Source of the DNA: an uncultured Eubacteriales bacterium
GTDB taxonomy: Bacteria; Bacillota; Clostridia; Oscillospirales; Oscillospiraceae
Direction of reading: 5' to 3'
Length of the DNA: 23,840 bases
Assembly (NCBI GenBank): GCA_900554705.1
Contig: USIH01000014.1
Location: forward strand, 1-23,840
Shown: positions 21,377 to 23,840 of the stretch, piece by piece
Layout of the letters: every line of letters starts with the position of its first letter
Position numbering within the stretch: position 1 is the first letter of the stretch
Translations under genes and position numbers: made by a program
The notes under the pieces: model-generated
What the model was told of the DNA's origin: nothing
What the model saw: only the letters and a program-made list of their open reading frames with translations
Databases searched by the model: none

Positions 21377-22981
21377 TTATTTTGTAGTATGCCTGCGGTA
21401 GTCCGGCAGCAGGCGCGGGGAAGCGATCCGCTCGGTGATCTCCGCCTGCGCGCACTGCTCGGCAAATGCCGCGACGTGCGAGAGGGTGAGCGCGCCGACC
21501 GTGACGTCCTTTGCCTTTTGTGCGGCGCTTTTGCCCGCGTTGCGGCCAAAGACGATGATGTCGAGCAGGCTGTTGCCCATCAAACGGTTGCGCCCATGGA
21601 TACCGCCGACGACCTCACCGGCGGCAAACAGGTTTTCAAGATCGGTCTGGCCGTCGGGGGTGATATGCAGGCCGCCGTTCTGATAGTGTAACGTGGGATA
21701 AACAAGGATCGGCTCGCGCCGGATGTCAATGCCGTGCTTCAGGAACATCCGGAGCATGGCAGGAATGCGTTTTTCAATGGTGCCTGCGCCGTTTTTCAGC
21801 TCAATCATCGGTGTGTCGAGCCAGACGGCACAGCCCTCCGGCGTCTTTACGCCGTTGCCGCGCTCGCTGCACTCCCGAATGATGGCGGCTGCCGCCACGT
21901 CGCGCGTTTCCAGCGGGTTCATGAAGACCTCGCCGTTCGCGTTTACGAGCATCGCGCCGACGGAGCGCACCTTTTCCGTGACGAGCGCGCCGTAGATCTG
22001 CGCGGGGAAGGCAGCGCCGGTCGGGTGGTATTGCAGTGTGTCGGGGTAAAGCAGCTTTGCGCCCGCGCGGTAGCCCAGCACAAGGCCGTCTGCCGTCGCG
22101 CCGTAATGATTGGAGGTGGGGAAGCCCTGATAATGCAGGCGTCCCGCGCCGCCGGTGGCGAGGATGACCGTTTTTGCCCGCGCGACCAGCAGCTCCTCGG
22201 TCTCCATATTCTTCAGCACAGCGCCGGCGCAGCGGCCGTTTTCGTCCTTCAGCAGCTCGATGGCTGCCGTGTAGTCCACGACCTCAATGCCGCGATTGAG
22301 CACCTCGTCGCGCAGTGTCCGCATGATCTCTGCGCCGGAGTAGTCCTTCGCGGCGTGCATCCGCTTGCGGGAGGTGCCGCCGCCGTGCGTCGTGATCATC
22401 GTGCCGTCCGGCGCTTTGTCAAACTCCACGCCGAGGTCGGAAAGCCACGCAATGGCCTCCGGTGCTTCGGTAACGAGCTTATAGAGCAGATCCTTCTGCG
22501 CGGCAAAGTGACCGCCGCCGTAGGCGTCGAGGAAGTGCTGAGCGGGGGAGTCGTTCGGCTTGTCGGCAGCCTGAATGCCGCCCTCGGCCATCATCGTGTT
22601 GGCGTCGCCCATGCGCAGTTTTGTGACAAGCAGCACCTTCGCGCCTGCGCGATCTGCCTCGATTGCGGCGGAAGCACCCGCGCCGCCGCCGCCGATGATC
22701 AGCACGTCGGCGTCGTAGTCCGGCTGATCGAGCGATAGGCAAACGCCCTCCAGACGGGAACGACCCTGTAAGAGCGCGCGCAGCTCCAGAGGAACGTTAT
22801 CTCCCTTGTTTGCGCCGACCTGAAGCGGCGCGAACTGATCTTCACGGTAGTCCGGATGAAAGGTCTTCAGCAGGATCTCTTTTTCCTCCGCGCTCATCCG
22901 GCGCGGCTCCAAGAGAAGATTTGCCTGCCGATGCGCTTCGACCCGCTCGATCGAGCGCAGCATCGCTTCGTCCTGATACAT
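21377..22981 (-). CDS. Fumarate reductase/succinate dehydrogenase-like flavoprotein
   Basis: The product has 534 residues with AAGGAGGGACGAG before the ATG. The FAD-binding loop VLIIGGGGAGASAAIEAD starts at 93, so there is an N-terminal extension of about 90 residues with no known motif. Family marks follow: NTMMAEGGIQAA, HGGGTSRKRMHAAKDYSGAE, YHPTGAAFP, LVTEKVRSVGAMLVN with the usual catalytic-type Arg, and the C-terminal GGIHGRNRLMGNSLLDIIVF. The usual GGHS is replaced by GGGTS, so the substrate may not be fumarate. The C-terminal helical domain of SdhA is short or absent. It should accept electrons from the iron-sulfur protein encoded 12 bases upstream and reduce an unsaturated acid in the cytoplasm. 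No membrane anchor subunit is present. Confidence 0.88.
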   Translation of the reverse strand: MYQDEAMLRSIERVEAHRQANLLLEPRRMSAEEKEILLKTFHPDYREDQFAPLQVGANKGDNVPLELRALLQGRSRLEGVCLSLDQPDYDADVLIIGGGGAGASAAIEADRAGAKVLLVTKLRMGDANTMMAEGGIQAADKPNDSPAQHFLDAYGGGHFAAQKDLLYKLVTEAPEAIAWLSDLGVEFDKAPDGTMITTHGGGTSRKRMHAAKDYSGAEIMRTLRDEVLNRGIEVVDYTAAIELLKDENGRCAGAVLKNMETEELLVARAKTVILATGGAGRLHYQGFPTSNHYGATADGLVLGYRAGAKLLYPDTLQYHPTGAAFPAQIYGALVTEKVRSVGAMLVNANGEVFMNPLETRDVAAAAIIRECSERGNGVKTPEGCAVWLDTPMIELKNGAGTIEKRIPAMLRMFLKHGIDIRREPILVYPTLHYQNGGLHITPDGQTDLENLFAAGEVVGGIHGRNRLMGNSLLDIIVFGRNAGKSAAQKAKDVTVGALTLSHVAAFAEQCAQAEITERIASPRLLPDYRRHTTK

Positions 22982-22993
22982 TCTCGTCCCTCC

Positions 22994-23668
22994 TTACTTT
23001 TCGATCTCGCGATTGTTGTACAGCTCTTTCATCTCTTCGATAGGCTTCTGCATAAGAGCCTCGATGAGATCGGTGAACTTTCCGTCCTTTATCTCGCGTA
23101 CGCGCTCCTCAAGATGACCGCAGCCGGGCGCGAGATATTTGCCGTTGAGACGGCGCGCAAGCATTGCAACCTGCGGATGCGAGATGCCTGCGGGGCAGCG
23201 CGACGAGCAAACACCGCACATAACGCAGTCGAACGAGAGCTCTGCAACCTTGTCGAACTCGCCTCTCTGAGCGTATGCGATGTACTGCATGACGTTAAGA
23301 TCCTGCGTGCAGGCCTTAGTGCAGGCGTTGCAGCCGACGCAAGCGTATATCTCGGGGTAAAGCTGCATCATAATCTGCTCTGTGGGTTTTATTTTTTCTA
23401 TGTCGTAAACCTCTTTTACAAGCGGGAAAAACGGAAGGGTTGCAACGTACATATCGTTTTCAACCTTCGTCTGACATGCCAGACAAGTCTTAAGCTCCTT
23501 TTCTCCTTTTATGCGGTATATTGTCGCACAGGCTCCGCAGAAACCGTTTCTGCAGCCGCAGCCTCTGACAAGCTGATAACCCGCGTATTCCATAGCGCGC
23601 ATAATCGTAAGCTCTGCCGGAACGCTGTATTTCTTGCCAAAGAGATAAACATTTACCATTTTATCCAT
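22994..23668 (-). CDS. Iron-sulfur subunit, FrdB/SdhB-like
   Basis: The product has 224 residues, with AGAGGAG nine bases before the ATG at 23668. A plant-type [2Fe-2S] site is formed by Cys 39, 44, 47 and 62 (GCRNGFCGACATIYR). Two ferredoxin-type clusters follow: CVGCNACTKAC (110-120) and CVMCGVCSSRC (148-158), the second with CP as in [4Fe-4S] sites. The protein passes electrons between the AsrB-like FAD protein (upstream) and the FrdA-like flavoprotein (downstream). Codon use differs from the rest of the window: six of 13 Ile codons are ATA, concentrated in the first two thirds, while the start of the flavoprotein uses ATC. The TAA stop abuts the ribosome site of the next gene. Confidence 0.88.
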   Translation of the reverse strand: MDKMVNVYLFGKKYSVPAELTIMRAMEYAGYQLVRGCGCRNGFCGACATIYRIKGEKELKTCLACQTKVENDMYVATLPFFPLVKEVYDIEKIKPTEQIMMQLYPEIYACVGCNACTKACTQDLNVMQYIAYAQRGEFDKVAELSFDCVMCGVCSSRCPAGISHPQVAMLARRLNGKYLAPGCGHLEERVREIKDGKFTDLIEALMQKPIEEMKELYNNREIEK

Positions 23669-23690
23669 ATCACGTTACTCCTCTCAAAAA

Positions 23691-23840
23691 TTAATATTCA
23701 TTCGGCAGCTCATCAAGCTCATCGCAGCGGAAAACGGGGCCGTCCTTGCAGACATATTTTGCTCCGATATTGCATCTGCCGCATTTGCCGATGCCGCACT
23801 TCATGCGAAGCTCCATCGTTGTATAAACCTGAGTTTTGTC
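23691..23840 (-). CDS. FAD/NAD(P)-binding oxidoreductase (AsrB/PyrK-like), C-terminal end
   Basis: Only the last 49 residues are inside the window; the gene runs off the right edge. They carry ELRMKCGIGKCGRCNIG, a C-x4-C-x2-C set with a fourth Cys eight residues later, which is the [2Fe-2S] site at the C-terminus of PyrK and AsrB-type electron-transfer proteins. The family takes electrons from NAD(P)H through FAD to an iron-sulfur cluster. It ends 22 bases before the FrdB-like gene, so it is the next gene upstream in the same cluster. Like that gene it is less GC-rich than the rest. Confidence 0.8.
   Translation of the reverse strand, partial: DKTQVYTTMELRMKCGIGKCGRCNIGAKYVCKDGPVFRCDELDELPNEY

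Noticed and set aside
1..23840. CRISPR arrays, tRNA or rRNA genes, insertion sequences, phage genes
   Set aside because: I saw no regularly spaced repeats, cloverleaf sequences, transposase motifs or phage structural genes on either strand.

Overview
The window reads as a piece of an endospore-forming, anaerobic, GC-rich member of the Clostridia, most like the Oscillospiraceae/Ruminococcaceae. The grounds are the sporulation genes (spoVAD, spoVAE, the dipicolinate synthase pair dpaA/dpaB, a SpoIID-like protein), the Firmicutes-specific regulator IreB, long-form HPF, a [FeFe] hydrogenase with no aerobic respiratory genes, and strong Shine-Dalgarno sites (GGAGG) in front of nearly every gene. 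No species can be named from the sequence alone. The first ~270 bases are visibly AT-rich, code for the C-terminal part of an isoleucyl-tRNA synthetase of Mollicutes/Erysipelotrichia type, and stop abruptly inside a GC-rich ABC transporter gene. The window is therefore chimeric at its left edge, most likely a metagenome assembly join. The last ~0.8 kb also shows different codon use and may be a second join or a real transfer.

Layout. 271-1211 (+): 3' part of a PglK/MsbA-like ABC exporter and a translationally coupled 49-residue Cys-containing protein. 1227-3082 (-): a large membrane-anchored zinc-ribbon protein and a small membrane protein. 3215-3772 (+): a DnaQ-type exonuclease, divergent from the previous pair with two facing promoters. 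3813-4136 (-): a cupin. 4179-6260 (-): a three-gene probable spore-cortex operon (small beta-rich protein, SpoIID-like domain with two peptidoglycan-binding domains, double peptidoglycan-binding protein) behind a sigma-K-like promoter. 6314-6885 (-): a helical protein and a 25-residue Q/N-rich peptide behind a forespore-type (sigma-G/F) promoter. 6961-8336 (-): spoVAE and spoVAD. 8431-9686 (-): a 96-residue protein and a secreted NlpC/P60 hydrolase with two SH3 domains. 9967-10212 (-): IreB. 10276-13337 (-): a MacB/FtsX-type ABC transporter. 13417-14406 (-): a rhomboid-like protein without catalytic residues and with a zinc-ribbon tail. 14548-15792 (+): S-adenosylhomocysteine hydrolase. 15834-16808 (-): a family 2 glycosyltransferase. 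16842-18217 (-): dpaB and dpaA. 18341-19483 (+): a DUF4364 protein and long HPF. 19563-23840 (-): a five-gene redox cluster.

How they fit together. Two themes dominate. The first is spore formation: DPA synthesis (DpaAB, mother cell), DPA uptake (SpoVAD/SpoVAE, forespore membrane), and a probable cortex or coat peptidoglycan operon. Candidate sigma-K-like and sigma-G-like promoters with correct spacing precede several of these. The second is redox metabolism: an AsrB-like FAD/NAD(P) protein, a FrdB-like iron-sulfur protein, a FrdA-like flavoprotein, a three-helix SemiSWEET-like membrane protein and a group-B-like [FeFe] hydrogenase lie head to tail. This cluster is the best candidate for a poorly described system, with the caveat that its upstream end has unlike codon use.
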